64,000 nucleotides of DNA from contig JBKDOL010000049.1 of NCBI GenBank assembly GCA_046343015.1, forward strand, positions 5,914-69,913. Direction: 5' to 3'. The stretch is from BJ22 sp021298375 (lineage in GTDB: Bacteria; Planctomycetota; Planctomycetia; Pirellulales; Pirellulaceae). Under the pieces are notes generated by a model, which had not been told where the DNA came from, did no database searches, and worked only from the letters and a program-made list of their open reading frames with translations. The position numbers and the translations under genes are program-made. Below are positions 34,733-43,683 of the stretch, one piece after another. Numbering within the stretch: position 1 is the stretch's first letter; each line of letters starts with the position of its first letter.

Positions 34733-37492
34733 TTACTTCTTTTCGCCTTCGCCGGCGGCGGCATTGGCCTTTTCGAAGTCACCCGCGGTGATGATGATCA
34801 GTCGCTGCTTGTCGAGCAGATTCTTGATCACGGCATCGACCCGCTCCTTGGTCAGCAAGCGGATCTTCTGGTCGCTTTCGGCCTGGAACTTCATGCTCCG
34901 GCCGGTTTCGAGATTTTTCAGCAGCAATCCAGCCAACTGTCCATCGTTGGCCCGGGCGCCCTTGCGGGTTTCCAGATAGCTGGAAACGGCATTGTTCAGT
35001 TCCTCTGCCTGCACTCCGCTTTCGACGAACCGTCCGACTTCCTCGTCAATGGTCCCAACGACCTTTTCCGTATTCTCCGGATTAGAAATCGCAAACATCA
35101 TCAGCATCGAGCGTTCATCCTGCGAGTCAGCCTGCACCATGGAGCCAACCCCGTAGGAGAGGCCTTCCTTTTTCCGCACCCGGTCGGCCAGTCGCGAAGC
35201 AAGCGGTCCGCCCCCGAGGACATAGTTGGCCACGGCCAGAGCTTCGTAGTCGGGATGATCATCGCGCAGCGGCAGCATCATTCCCGCGATGTAAACGGCA
35301 TTGGCCTTGTCGGGGGTGTTGATCTTGGTCCGCTTCCCGGCCAGACCCGTGATCGCCGGTTCCGGGATTCGGGCATAAGCCTCTTTAGTGGTCCACCCGG
35401 CAAACAGCTTGTCGAGCTGTTCTCGAGTTGCGGCCGGGTCAAAGTCGCCAACGACAGCGATCTGACCATGTTGGCCGCCAACAAAGCGGTCATGCAAGTC
35501 GCGGATTTGCTCGACCTTGACGGCGTTCATCCGCGCGATGCTTTCGTCAATCGTCGGGGCATAACGCGGATCGTCTTGCTCGTAAGGCGAAAAGACGCGT
35601 TGGAATTCGGTGACCGCCAAGCCTTGCGGATCGGATTTCATCTGTTCCATCTGGGCGACGTTTTCACGGCGGACGATCTCCAGCTCACTGTCGGCAAAAG
35701 CGGGTTCCTTCAAAGCCTGCTCCAGGAGCTTCAGCACCTCGGGCAGATTCTCCCGCTTGGTTTGAATCGAGAACTGCAGTGAACCCGGAGCACCTGTGAA
35801 ACTGAGCGTGGCCCTCAGATTATCCAGCGCGTCGCGGAATTGCTGGAAACTCAGCTGCTTCGTGCCGCGGCTGAGCATGCTGCCCATCAGGGCTGCCGCG
35901 GTCGCTTGGCCGCGCATCGATTCCAGCGTTCCAAAGTCGAGCTTGCCAACCACGTTCACGCGCGAGTCGCGGGTCTTCTTGGGCAGCATGGCGATTTTGA
36001 GCCCGCTCGAAAGCTCGCCGGTCAGCAGCCGACTCTCAATGTTCTCCGGGGTCGGTTCAAAGCTCTCGCCCGCGGCAATTTTCGCCCGGCCCTTGTAGTC
36101 GCCCACCAGTTCCTTGACTTTGGGCTGGGAAGCCAGGGGAGCCCGGACCGGTTCGGTTGTCGGGATAAACAGCCCGACGGTGCGATTGCTCGGCACGCAC
36201 CAGGCCTTGGCGACCCGCTGCACATCGGCGGCAGTGACTTTTTCGAGGCGGTCGCGATGAATGAAGAACAATCGCCAATCGCCGTAGGCCCGCCATTCCG
36301 AGAGCTCGATTGCCATCGCTTCGGTATTGGCAAAGGTCTGTTCGCGCTCCTTGAGCAAACGCTGTACGGCCCGTTTCACATCGTCCTCTGAAACGCCGTC
36401 GTTTCCGACCGCTTCGATCGTCTCCAGCATCCGGTTCTTTGCGGTTTCAAGGTCTTTTTCCTTGGACACTTCGCAGAAGGCGAGCAGCATCCCCGGATCG
36501 TGGCCGGGAATATTGAAGGTGCTGGCGCTCGAGGCGATCCCTGACTCCACCAGATTCTTGTAGAGCAGCCCGCCCGGCTCCAAGCCGAGGATTTGACCGA
36601 GGACTTCGCAAACCACGAAGTCGGGGTCAGCCGCGGCCGGAATGTGGTAGCCAACTCCAGCCATCTGCACGTCGCCCACGCGACGCAACACCACCACTCG
36701 CTCACCGTCCTGCACCGGCTCTTCGGTGTAGGTCTTGGGCAACTCGCGGTCTGGAGTCTTGAGCGACCCGAAGTACTTTTCCAGGAGTTCCAAAGCTTCC
36801 TTCTGCTCAAACTTTCCGGCGACGACCACCATGATGTTGTCGGGCTGGTAGTACTTGGAATAAAAGCGGCGGAGGTTGTCCAGAGGCACCCGCTCGATGT
36901 CCGAACGGTTGCCGATCGTCGTTTTGCCGTAGTTGTGCCATTCGTAGGCGGTCGCCATCAGCCGCTGCATCAGGATCGAGGACGGGCTGTTTTCACCCAT
37001 TTCGAACTCGTTGCGGACAACGGTCATTTCGCTCAGCAAGTCCTCGCCTTTGATCGTGCTGTTCAGCAGTCGATCCGCTTCCATCTTGATCGCAAACTCG
37101 AGGTTGTCATCCTTGGAGGGGAGCGTTTCAAAGTAATTGGTTCGGTCCAGCCAAGTCGTTCCATTCAGATTCAGCACGCCCCGATCCTTGAGCAACGCCG
37201 GAATGTCGTTGTGGGTTGGCGTTCCCTTGAAGAGCATGTGTTCGAGCAAGTGAGCCATGCCGGTCTCGCCGTAACCTTCGTGACGCGAACCGACCAGCAC
37301 GGTCATGTTGACCGTAAAGTTCGGTTTCGAGTCGTCCGGGAACAACAGCACTTGAACGCCGTTGGACAGCCGGAATTCGGAAATGCCCTCCACCTCGGAA
37401 ACCAGCTTGGTCTCTTGAGCACTCAAGCCGGTTACCAGCAAGGCGAGGAAAGAAAGAAGCAGCAAGGGAACTTGCAGGATGGTTCGATTCAT
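34733..37492 (-). CDS. M16-family zinc metallopeptidase, two-domain, exported
   Basis: A 919-aa pitrilysin/insulinase-type peptidase with a signal peptide (VPLLLLSFLALLVTGLSAQ). The first M16 half carries the zinc motif HxxEH as HLLEH (81-85) and the downstream Glu in TVVRNEFEMGENSP. The second half (from about 500, containing NYVLGGGPLASRLADRVRKK) lacks an HxxEH and is the usual inactive partner domain. Single-chain fusion of both halves is common in this family. Located upstream of the S9 peptidase in the same orientation, suggesting a peptide-degrading pair in the periplasm. The open upstream extension of 40 codons was rejected because the signal peptide begins at 37492. Confidence 0.93.
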   Translation of the reverse strand: MNRTILQVPLLLLSFLALLVTGLSAQETKLVSEVEGISEFRLSNGVQVLLFPDDSKPNFTVNMTVLVGSRHEGYGETGMAHLLEHMLFKGTPTHNDIPALLKDRGVLNLNGTTWLDRTNYFETLPSKDDNLEFAIKMEADRLLNSTIKGEDLLSEMTVVRNEFEMGENSPSSILMQRLMATAYEWHNYGKTTIGNRSDIERVPLDNLRRFYSKYYQPDNIMVVVAGKFEQKEALELLEKYFGSLKTPDRELPKTYTEEPVQDGERVVVLRRVGDVQMAGVGYHIPAAADPDFVVCEVLGQILGLEPGGLLYKNLVESGIASSASTFNIPGHDPGMLLAFCEVSKEKDLETAKNRMLETIEAVGNDGVSEDDVKRAVQRLLKEREQTFANTEAMAIELSEWRAYGDWRLFFIHRDRLEKVTAADVQRVAKAWCVPSNRTVGLFIPTTEPVRAPLASQPKVKELVGDYKGRAKIAAGESFEPTPENIESRLLTGELSSGLKIAMLPKKTRDSRVNVVGKLDFGTLESMRGQATAAALMGSMLSRGTKQLSFQQFRDALDNLRATLSFTGAPGSLQFSIQTKRENLPEVLKLLEQALKEPAFADSELEIVRRENVAQMEQMKSDPQGLAVTEFQRVFSPYEQDDPRYAPTIDESIARMNAVKVEQIRDLHDRFVGGQHGQIAVVGDFDPAATREQLDKLFAGWTTKEAYARIPEPAITGLAGKRTKINTPDKANAVYIAGMMLPLRDDHPDYEALAVANYVLGGGPLASRLADRVRKKEGLSYGVGSMVQADSQDERSMLMMFAISNPENTEKVVGTIDEEVGRFVESGVQAEELNNAVSSYLETRKGARANDGQLAGLLLKNLETGRSMKFQAESDQKIRLLTKERVDAVIKNLLDKQRLIIITAGDFEKANAAAGEGEKK

Positions 37493-37892
37493 GTGCGACT
37501 CTGGCGATGGGAGAAACAAACGATTGGTGAAAGAGGTGTCAAGCAAGCGGGCGGAACACCGCCGCAGCGTGGGCTCGGAAGGAATCCCCGCCCGTCCCGA
37601 CCATCGTAACAATGGCCCGGAAAGTCAGAAAGGTGACGGCTTGAATGCAAGCCGTTAGAGCAGCTACAACGGCAGCGTGCCCGCCGAGCGTCACCGGCCT
37701 GCGGCCGGGGCTTTCCCTGGTTCGAAACCAAAGGACAAACCGGCGACGCAGCCGAGTTTTCGGTAGCTCTACCTTGGGAAAGGGCGACAAGTTTCCACTG
37801 CGCAGCGAAAGGCTGGCGGAAGTGCGGGGCTGGCGAAGGTGCGGGGCTGGCGGCATGTGAGCGCTGGCGAAAGTTTATATGGCAGGAGTGAA
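37493..37892. other. Divergent intergenic region with a tandem repeat
   Basis: A 400-base gap between the M16 peptidase and nitroreductase genes, which are transcribed apart. I see no gene; short frames lack domains. It holds four 17-bp units just before the nitroreductase start (37812-37879). No convincing promoter was identified for either gene. Confidence 0.6.
37812..37879. repeat. 17-bp tandem repeat in the nitroreductase leader
   Basis: Four consecutive units beginning GCTGGCG: GCTGGCGGAAGTGCGGG, GCTGGCGAAGGTGCGGG, then two more diverged copies. The array ends 13 bases before the nitroreductase ATG and so lies in its probable leader, with AGGAG following it. Confidence 0.85.
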
Positions 37893-38564
37893 ATGAGTAA
37901 CGAAGCCGGATTCGAGCAACTTGCGGCGTGGATTCGTCAGCGAAAAACCACCAAAGTGTTCGGCATGACCGAGCAGCCCGTTCAGCTCTCGCAGGAAATG
38001 GCCCAGCTTCACGATTCCGCAGTGCGACGAGCGATCGCCGCAGCCGGGCCAGCACCGTTCCATTTCGCTCGGAATATCGAGGGAATTGCCGAACCTTGGC
38101 GCGTGACGGCGCTTTGGTGGGAGGCCTGCCGCGGGCTCGCTGCCGAGTTGCCGAGCCTTTGTCCCGACCTCAAGCCCGGTAACAAACTCCCCGCGATTCT
38201 CTCGGCCTGCGGCGCTTCAGTTCTGGTTCACTGGCTGCCGGCTACTGCGGATGAAATTGCCGACGCCGCCAAACGGGAGGAAACGAATTTCGAGCACCTC
38301 GCGGCGGCAAGTGCCTACGTGCAGAATTTTCTGCTGCTGCTGACGGCAGCCGGCCTGGAAAGTTACTGGGCCTCGGCCAACCTTCTCGATTCGCCTCCGG
38401 TCAAAAGCCGCTTGGGCATTCCTGCCGGTCGAAAACTGCTCGGGGCGATCATGGTCGGCTACCCGCTGGAAGGAACGTCCGCTTTGGAGCGGGCTGGCGG
38501 GGGGAACCACACCAAGCGGAGTCCGGCTGAGGCCTGGAGCCGCGAACTCAGCCAACTGCGTTAG
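37893..38564 (+). CDS. Nitroreductase-family oxidoreductase
   Basis: A 223-aa flavin-dependent nitroreductase-fold protein. The N-terminus has WIRQRKTTKVFGMTEQPV, resembling the usual RRSxRxF FMN-binding start. AAASAYVQNFLLLLTAAGLE (about 140-160) and the segment after it, with a Ser/Trp where many members have G, form the dimer-interface helix. LLGAIMVGYP near the C-terminus is the family signature. Substrate unknown. The ATG at 37893 has AGGAG at good spacing. Confidence 0.85.
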   Translation: MSNEAGFEQLAAWIRQRKTTKVFGMTEQPVQLSQEMAQLHDSAVRRAIAAAGPAPFHFARNIEGIAEPWRVTALWWEACRGLAAELPSLCPDLKPGNKLPAILSACGASVLVHWLPATADEIADAAKREETNFEHLAAASAYVQNFLLLLTAAGLESYWASANLLDSPPVKSRLGIPAGRKLLGAIMVGYPLEGTSALERAGGGNHTKRSPAEAWSRELSQLR

Positions 38565-38876
38565 CCTCCGAGGGGAGTTGCCTCGCGCGCGGGGTAAACC
38601 CTGGCGGGGCACAAACCATCGGGATGATGGTCGCATTCGAGGCGGTCGGCTGCTTGTATTCGAGCAGTAAGGGCGCTGGCAACCGGGCGGCAGTCAAGCT
38701 ACCGCCTCGGCCCTGCCAACGGGTGAATTCCCTGCCCCGGCCGCCGAACTCCCGCGTCCCATTTCGCATGCCATATGGCCCATTTGCAGTCGGCTCTCTT
38801 CCCGACCGTGCAGGCAGACCGCTAAAATTCTCGTACCGATTTCCACCTCTTCCTTTCCAGCCCTTCCCGGATCGCC
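38565..38876. other. Intergenic region before the S41 peptidase gene
   Basis: A 312-base gap. An open frame starting at 38624 spans it but is Pro/Arg/Cys-rich, runs into the peptidase gene in another frame and shows no domain. No clear terminator, repeat or promoter is seen. Confidence 0.55.
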
Positions 38877-40226
38877 ATGCCGCTACGGAATTTTGTTGCC
38901 ATTGCGATCGCCATTCTCATCGCTTGGGCCTGTTATGCGGCAGTCCCCAAAAGCCGCTATGCAAATCTGTTTGCCGAAGCGCTCGAAGTTGTCGAGCACG
39001 ATGCGCTGGAGGAATACGATCGCCGGGAACTGTTTGATACGGCAATCGGGCGGATGCTGGAGTCGTTGGACGAGCACTCGATGTATTTCTCGGGCCGACA
39101 GTACACGGCCTTTGAAGAAGACATGCAGCAGGAGTTCGGTGGCGTGGGAATGTTTGTCGGGGTCGACCCCAAGTCAAGCGAATTGGTCGTGGTCGCCGCC
39201 ATGCCCAACACGCCCGCTGCCAAGGCCGGACTGGAGAGTGGCGACGCGATTCTGGAAATCGACGGACAGTCGATGGTCGGCAAGTCTCGCGAGGATGCGG
39301 TCGAGCGAATGCGTGGTCCAAAGGGGAAGCCGGTAGTATTGCAGATTCGTCATGCCGGCTCGGTGCGCGAAGTGACGCTGATTCGCGATGCGATCAAAAC
39401 CGATTCGGTGCAAGGCGATTGGCTGTACCCCGATGGCAAGTGGGATTTTTTCCTCAAGGAGGAGCCCCGCACCGGTTACGTCCGAATCTCTCAGTTCAGC
39501 GAGCGGACTGTCGACGAACTGCGGGCCGCGCTGCAATCGATTAATGGCAAGGTCGATCGCCTGATTCTCGACCTGCGGATGAATTCGGGTGGTTTGCTCG
39601 AGGCGGCCGTAGACGTCTGCAGCATGTTCCTTCCACCGGGCTCAGAGGTGGTTCGGATTGAGGCCCGCAATCCGCGCTTCAACGAACGCCTTTTGAGCCG
39701 AGGCGAGCCGCTGCTTCCCGCCAGCTTGCCCGTTGCCGTTCTAATCAATCGGCACTCGGCCAGCGCCAGCGAGATTGTCGCCGCCTGTCTGCAGGACCTT
39801 GGTCGAGCCACCGTGGTGGGCGAGCGAAGCTACGGCAAAGGCACGGTCCAGAACGTGATTTACCTCGAGCGGAAAAAGAGTGCCATGCGGCTGACGACTG
39901 CCCGCTACCTGCGCCCGAGCGGACGAAACATCGATCGCCGCGTGGCCGAAAAGAGAGCACTCGCCGAGTGGGGTGTCGAGCCGAACGAAGGAGCCGCGGT
40001 GCAGCTGTCTGAGGAGCAAGTCTTCGAGCTGTTTCGCCAGCGCAACCTGCGCGACCTGGAGGGACTCAAGTCGCCCCAGCAGGCGGTCCGCCCGAGTCCT
40101 GACGACGGTGCCGGCCAGACCGAAGTGAACGAGTCCCTGCCCCCCGCCTTGCCCGCTTCCGACCCGATCCTGCAGCGGGCCCGCGAGTTGCTCGAGCCTC
40201 AAGGGCAGGGAAAAATTGCCGCTTGA
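38877..40226 (+). CDS. S41-family C-terminal processing peptidase
   Basis: A 449-aa membrane-anchored or exported Ctp-type protease. A hydrophobic leader (FVAIAIAILIAWACYAAV) is followed by a helical region, a PDZ domain (about residues 90-165: GVGMFVGVDPKSSELVVV, AAKAGLESGDAILEIDGQSM) and the S41 catalytic domain. The nucleophile Ser lies in NRHSASASEIVAACLQD and the general-base Lys in GERSYGKGTVQN. It probably processes or degrades periplasmic proteins from their C-termini. The C-terminal 40 residues are Pro/Gln-rich. The M42 peptidase gene follows after 153 bases. Confidence 0.93.
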   Translation: MPLRNFVAIAIAILIAWACYAAVPKSRYANLFAEALEVVEHDALEEYDRRELFDTAIGRMLESLDEHSMYFSGRQYTAFEEDMQQEFGGVGMFVGVDPKSSELVVVAAMPNTPAAKAGLESGDAILEIDGQSMVGKSREDAVERMRGPKGKPVVLQIRHAGSVREVTLIRDAIKTDSVQGDWLYPDGKWDFFLKEEPRTGYVRISQFSERTVDELRAALQSINGKVDRLILDLRMNSGGLLEAAVDVCSMFLPPGSEVVRIEARNPRFNERLLSRGEPLLPASLPVAVLINRHSASASEIVAACLQDLGRATVVGERSYGKGTVQNVIYLERKKSAMRLTTARYLRPSGRNIDRRVAEKRALAEWGVEPNEGAAVQLSEEQVFELFRQRNLRDLEGLKSPQQAVRPSPDDGAGQTEVNESLPPALPASDPILQRARELLEPQGQGKIAA

Positions 40227-40279
40227 TGACGTGCCGAGAATGGCACCCCGCTCGAACCGCATCTCTGCCGGCGCTCCAG

Positions 40280-40309
40280 CCGACCAGCCGCCCTCCGACC
40301 AGCCGCCCC
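40280..40309. repeat. 15-bp direct repeat between S41 and M42 genes
   Basis: CCGACCAGCCGCCCT followed directly by CCGACCAGCCGCCCC. It begins 53 bases after the S41 stop codon, so it is not anchored at the stop. Confidence 0.8.
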
Positions 40310-40379
40310 GTGGGGAGTTGCTCGCGCGAACCCAACCTCCCTGACTCCGACCGAATCCGACCAACAAGGAACTTGTAAG

Positions 40380-41441
40380 ATGGATGAAGCTGCCCGCCAA
40401 TTCTTTCACCAACTGGTGACGACTCCGGGCGTCTCCGGGTTCGAGCAACCGGTGCAGCGCGTGGTCCGTGGTTACGCCCAGCCGTTTGCCGAGCAGGTTG
40501 AGACTGACCTGCACGGCAACCTGATTCTGGCAGCGAACCCAACCGCCGCCACGCGGATCATGCTGGCTGGTCATGCCGACCAGATCGGCCTGATCCTCTC
40601 GCACATTGATGAAGACGGGTACCTTTACACCCAGCCCGTGGGCGGCTGGGACCCGCAGCAACTGGTTGGCCAGCAGATGGTGGTCTGGAGCAAGCGGGGG
40701 CCGGTGCCGGGGGTGATCGCCCGCCGCGCGATTCACTTGCTCGATGAGGCCGAGCGGAACAAAGTCGTCGCCCTCAAGTCGCTCTGGATTGACATTGGGG
40801 CGAGCAATCGACAACAAGCCGAGTCGCTGGTGGAAATTGGCGACAGCGTGACGCTCCGCCTGAACCATGTAGAACTGGCCAACGGCTTGGTCTCCGGTCC
40901 GGCTATGGACAATCGGACGGGCGTCTGGGTCGTTGTCGAAGGGCTGCGGCGCGCGGCAAAGTTGGGATTGAAGTCGGCTGTGTACTCCGCCTCAACGGTG
41001 CAGGAGGAGATTGGATTGCGCGGCGCCCAAACGGCCGCCTACTCGATTCACCCGCAAATCGGTATCGCGGTCGACGTCACGCATGCCACCGACTCGCCCG
41101 AGTCGGATCGCAAGCAGCAAGGGACGGTCAAGATCGGAGCGGGGCCGGTAATCGTGCGGGGTCCGAACATGAACCCGGGAGTCTGCGATCGATTGGAACA
41201 ATTGGCTCAGGAACATCACTTGCCCATTCAGCGAGTGGCTCTGGGGCGGGCGGCCTCGAACGACTCCAACGTGATGCAGATTTCCCGCGGCGGGATGGCG
41301 ACCGCAGTCGTCGCGATCCCCAACCGCTACATGCACAGCGCCGTCGAAGTCGTTTCGCTGGTCGACCTCGATCATGCCGCCGAGTTGATTGCCCGCTTCT
41401 GCGCCAGCGTCAGCGACCATCGCGAATTCATCCCGCAGTAG
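40380..41441 (+). CDS. M42-family aminopeptidase
   Basis: A 353-aa dinuclear metal aminopeptidase of the glutamyl/TET-like M42 family, cytoplasmic. Metal-ligand and catalytic motifs are GHADQIGLIL (His about 64, where AHMDE is usual), the bridging Asp in AMDNRTGVWV, the Glu pair in VQEEIGLRGAQ, the Asp in AVDVTHATDSP, and the final His in PNRYMHSAVEV. The start MDEAARQFFHQLVTTPGVSG is typical. AAGGAACTTG precedes the ATG. The Glu of the usual AHMDE motif is Gln here, which is a departure from the family pattern. Confidence 0.9.
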   Translation: MDEAARQFFHQLVTTPGVSGFEQPVQRVVRGYAQPFAEQVETDLHGNLILAANPTAATRIMLAGHADQIGLILSHIDEDGYLYTQPVGGWDPQQLVGQQMVVWSKRGPVPGVIARRAIHLLDEAERNKVVALKSLWIDIGASNRQQAESLVEIGDSVTLRLNHVELANGLVSGPAMDNRTGVWVVVEGLRRAAKLGLKSAVYSASTVQEEIGLRGAQTAAYSIHPQIGIAVDVTHATDSPESDRKQQGTVKIGAGPVIVRGPNMNPGVCDRLEQLAQEHHLPIQRVALGRAASNDSNVMQISRGGMATAVVAIPNRYMHSAVEVVSLVDLDHAAELIARFCASVSDHREFIPQ

Positions 41442-41486
41442 CGCCGGCCGGCCCTGTCGGCCCTGACAAGCCGCCGGAGTGAGCGA

Positions 41487-41780
41487 TTACTGGTCTTGGC
41501 CAGTCGGATCGGGGCCGCCCAAGCGAGCTTTTTCGCCGGGGTCGATCGCCCGGTCGTTGATTTGCTTTTCCAAGGCTTTGGCTTTGTCGATCGCTTGGCG
41601 ATACACCGAAGGCTCGCCCTTTTGCTGGGCGTCAGCCGCACCCGCAGGCCGGGGCCTCTCCGCCTTTGGCTTGCACCCCGCCGATAGAGCGGCAACGGCG
41701 AGCGCCAATGCGAGCGCCAAGGCGAGTGCGACTCCGCCCCGCCAGCGCGAGATCGATTGAACGACAAATGAATTCGCCAT
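41487..41780 (-). CDS. Small putative lipoprotein
   Basis: A 97-aa protein with a leader of repeated Ala-Leu (GVALALALALALAVAALSAGC) and a lipobox LSAGC at about residue 36. The mature part is short, charged and Pro/Lys-rich (SVYRQAIDKAKALEKQINDR in the middle), with one helical segment. No family is recognised. The ATG at 41780 has GGGAG nine bases upstream; a further 18 codons are open but lack a ribosome site. Confidence 0.65.
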   Translation of the reverse strand: MANSFVVQSISRWRGGVALALALALALAVAALSAGCKPKAERPRPAGAADAQQKGEPSVYRQAIDKAKALEKQINDRAIDPGEKARLGGPDPTGQDQ

Positions 41781-41897
41781 TGGCGGTGGCTCCCGGGAAT
41801 CTGCTTGCCCACGAAAAGTCAGCGGACGGTTCACTCAATTCTAGGGGAGCTCACGCCGCCGGTGGGGGTGCCTCAAAAAACTCGGGCCCCAAAAAAG

Positions 41898-41927
41898 GGG
41901 AGCCCCAGAAACAGGGAGCCCCAGAAA
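41898..41927. repeat. 16-bp period direct repeat upstream of the small lipoprotein gene
   Basis: GGGAGCCCCAGAAA occurs twice with a two-base spacer, followed by a partial third copy (GGCAGCCC). It lies between the small lipoprotein gene and the DUF1571 terminator. Confidence 0.75.
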
Positions 41928-41948
41928 AGGCAGCCCTCACAAACGGCC

Positions 41949-41989
41949 AAAAAAAAGCCGTTACCTGGCCAATCGGCCAGGCAACGGCT
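41949..41989 (-). terminator. Intrinsic terminator of the DUF1571 gene
   Basis: On the minus strand, AGCCGTTGCCTGGCC pairs with GGCCAGGTAACGGCT across a four-base loop with one mismatch, followed by eight T. It lies 39 bases past the DUF1571 stop. Confidence 0.9.
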
Positions 41990-42027
41990 CATGGAATCTC
42001 TCTCGCCAGTGCTGAGTGACCTCGCGA

Positions 42028-43032
42028 TTAGTAGCCCGGGAAGGCGTACTCTTCGTTCGCCGGATCGAAATCCTTGTCCGTCAGCCCAACGTTCACCTGG
42101 ACTTCGAGGTAGGTGTACTCTTCGATCAAAGGAGCTTCTTCGCCCGGTGCCGACGGCCAGTCATAAGAAGCGTACCGAATCGGAATGTTCAGTTCGTCAT
42201 CGATGAAGACTTGGGCATTGTGGAAGTCGTAGGGAGCCTTTTGCACGTCATGGGTAACGCTAATCATGGTGCAGGCGCGGCCCTTGATTTTGGCACCCTT
42301 GCGGTATTCGACTTTGCACAGCCCGGCAGCTTTATCGCGTTCCGCCTTTTCGATCAATTTGAGGACGAGGTTTTCCAGACCGGCTTCGTAAATCGGATGG
42401 CGGTTGTTTCGCATCGCCAGCATTCCGTCCGGGTCGAGATGGAACGTCTTGAAACCGGTGATCACTCCGGTCTCATGAGCGAGGATCTTCCCCTCGTTTT
42501 GACCTTTGACCCAAATCACCTCTCGGCCAGCAACCGCCTTCGGTTGCATAAATCGCATGTAAATGCTGAACGGGATCTGCTTGCCATCAACCGTCCGCTC
42601 GTTGCGGATTTTGACTTTCATGTACTCGCGTTCGCCGAGCGTGCCGTTGTAGCGTTCGCGCTTGACCAAGGTCGCGGTGTAGTCGCGAATCGTCTGCAGG
42701 TCTTGCAGGGAGTTGTCTGCCATCTCGAGGGCATTATCCAGCGGATGCGCCGCTGGTTTGGCTGGAAACGGATTGGCGGCGAGCCGCTCAGCCGGACCGG
42801 TGTCGGGCTTGGCCGTGACATCGCCGGCAGGTTGTTCGCCCGGCTTGTCTTCATTGAGCAGCTTCGAGACGCGAAACACCGGTTCGCTCAGAAGCTTGGC
42901 TTCCTGTGCCGAGGGGGTAGCTTGAGCCGCGTTGGCCTGACTCGCTGCGTCCTGCTGGGCCGCGAGAGGCGAGCAACAGCCCGCCAATAGGGCGACGGTG
43001 AAAAGGTGTTGAAAAGGTTTGCGCAAGACCAT
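42028..43032 (-). CDS. DUF1571-family exported protein
   Basis: A 334-aa member of DUF1571, a family known mainly from planctomycetes. A signal peptide (LFTVALLAGCCSPLAAQ) is followed by an Ala/Gln/Thr-rich linker and the domain proper: RDYTATLVKRERYNGTLGER, then EYMKVKIRNERTVDGKQIPF, and CTMISVTHDVQKAPYDFHNA. The strand pattern resembles LolA/LolB-type lipoprotein-binding folds, but the function is not known. AAGGAGG lies immediately before the ATG at 43032, which decides the start; the open 62-codon extension was rejected. A strong terminator follows the gene. Confidence 0.82.
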   Translation of the reverse strand: MVLRKPFQHLFTVALLAGCCSPLAAQQDAASQANAAQATPSAQEAKLLSEPVFRVSKLLNEDKPGEQPAGDVTAKPDTGPAERLAANPFPAKPAAHPLDNALEMADNSLQDLQTIRDYTATLVKRERYNGTLGEREYMKVKIRNERTVDGKQIPFSIYMRFMQPKAVAGREVIWVKGQNEGKILAHETGVITGFKTFHLDPDGMLAMRNNRHPIYEAGLENLVLKLIEKAERDKAAGLCKVEYRKGAKIKGRACTMISVTHDVQKAPYDFHNAQVFIDDELNIPIRYASYDWPSAPGEEAPLIEEYTYLEVQVNVGLTDKDFDPANEEYAFPGY

Positions 43033-43683
43033 GCTTCCTCCTTGAAACGCACTGCCTGGGGTGAGAGAGGCAGTGCCCAAGCGTGGACCATCCCGGCCAC
43101 GCCGTTTTTTGCCGCTGAATCGATTGCTGCCGCGTAAAGCGTTCGCTTGCCAGTTCAGCAGAGAGCAGTTCAAACCTTCCGGAAGCCTCGGCTCCCGTCG
43201 TGGGGGCGGGGACTCCAAGCGGAAATCCTAGCCCGAATCGCCCCGCAACGACAACCTCAATCCGCGGTTTGAACCTGGTCGCTAGCTGTCCTCTGCTGAC
43301 AGTAAGGAACACTCTGGTTATCGATTAAGCTCCCCCGTTTTCCGCAGCCGTTTTGCTTGCGCCCGATTTACAATCGTTTCAACCCGCAGGGCTTGCCAGG
43401 AGCCTCCCAACAATTGGCCCGAAAACCGCTTCTGCAGAAAAAGTTATTTTTAAAAAAAGCGGTTAATCCCCAACGCGTCAGGAATTCGATGGGCCGTTGG
43501 GATGAACTCCCGTTGAAACGCTCGCCCTGCTCAGGCCATCTCCGCCGTGCAACCGCATATATTATCCGCAGGTGGCGCGCGGCTACTGACGGACTTTACA
43601 GGAAAGCAATCCTCTTGAACGCCGGACTTCCCACCGCTCCCGAACTCTCAACCAAGCCGCCGTGTGTGCCAGCCCTTCGCCGC
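43033..43683. other. Intergenic region between DUF1571 and hydrolase genes
   Basis: A 651-base divergent gap. The hydrolase frame is open through its right half, but most of that translation is basic and not conserved-looking. A TACAAT at 43369-43374 could be a minus-10 box for the hydrolase gene, without a good minus-35. An AT-rich patch at about 43436-43466 stands out from the GC-rich background. Nothing else is supported. Confidence 0.5.

Noticed and set aside
38624..39037. Possible 137-aa gene before the S41 peptidase
   Set aside because: Pro/Arg/Cys-rich, overlaps the peptidase start by 160 bases in another frame, no domain.
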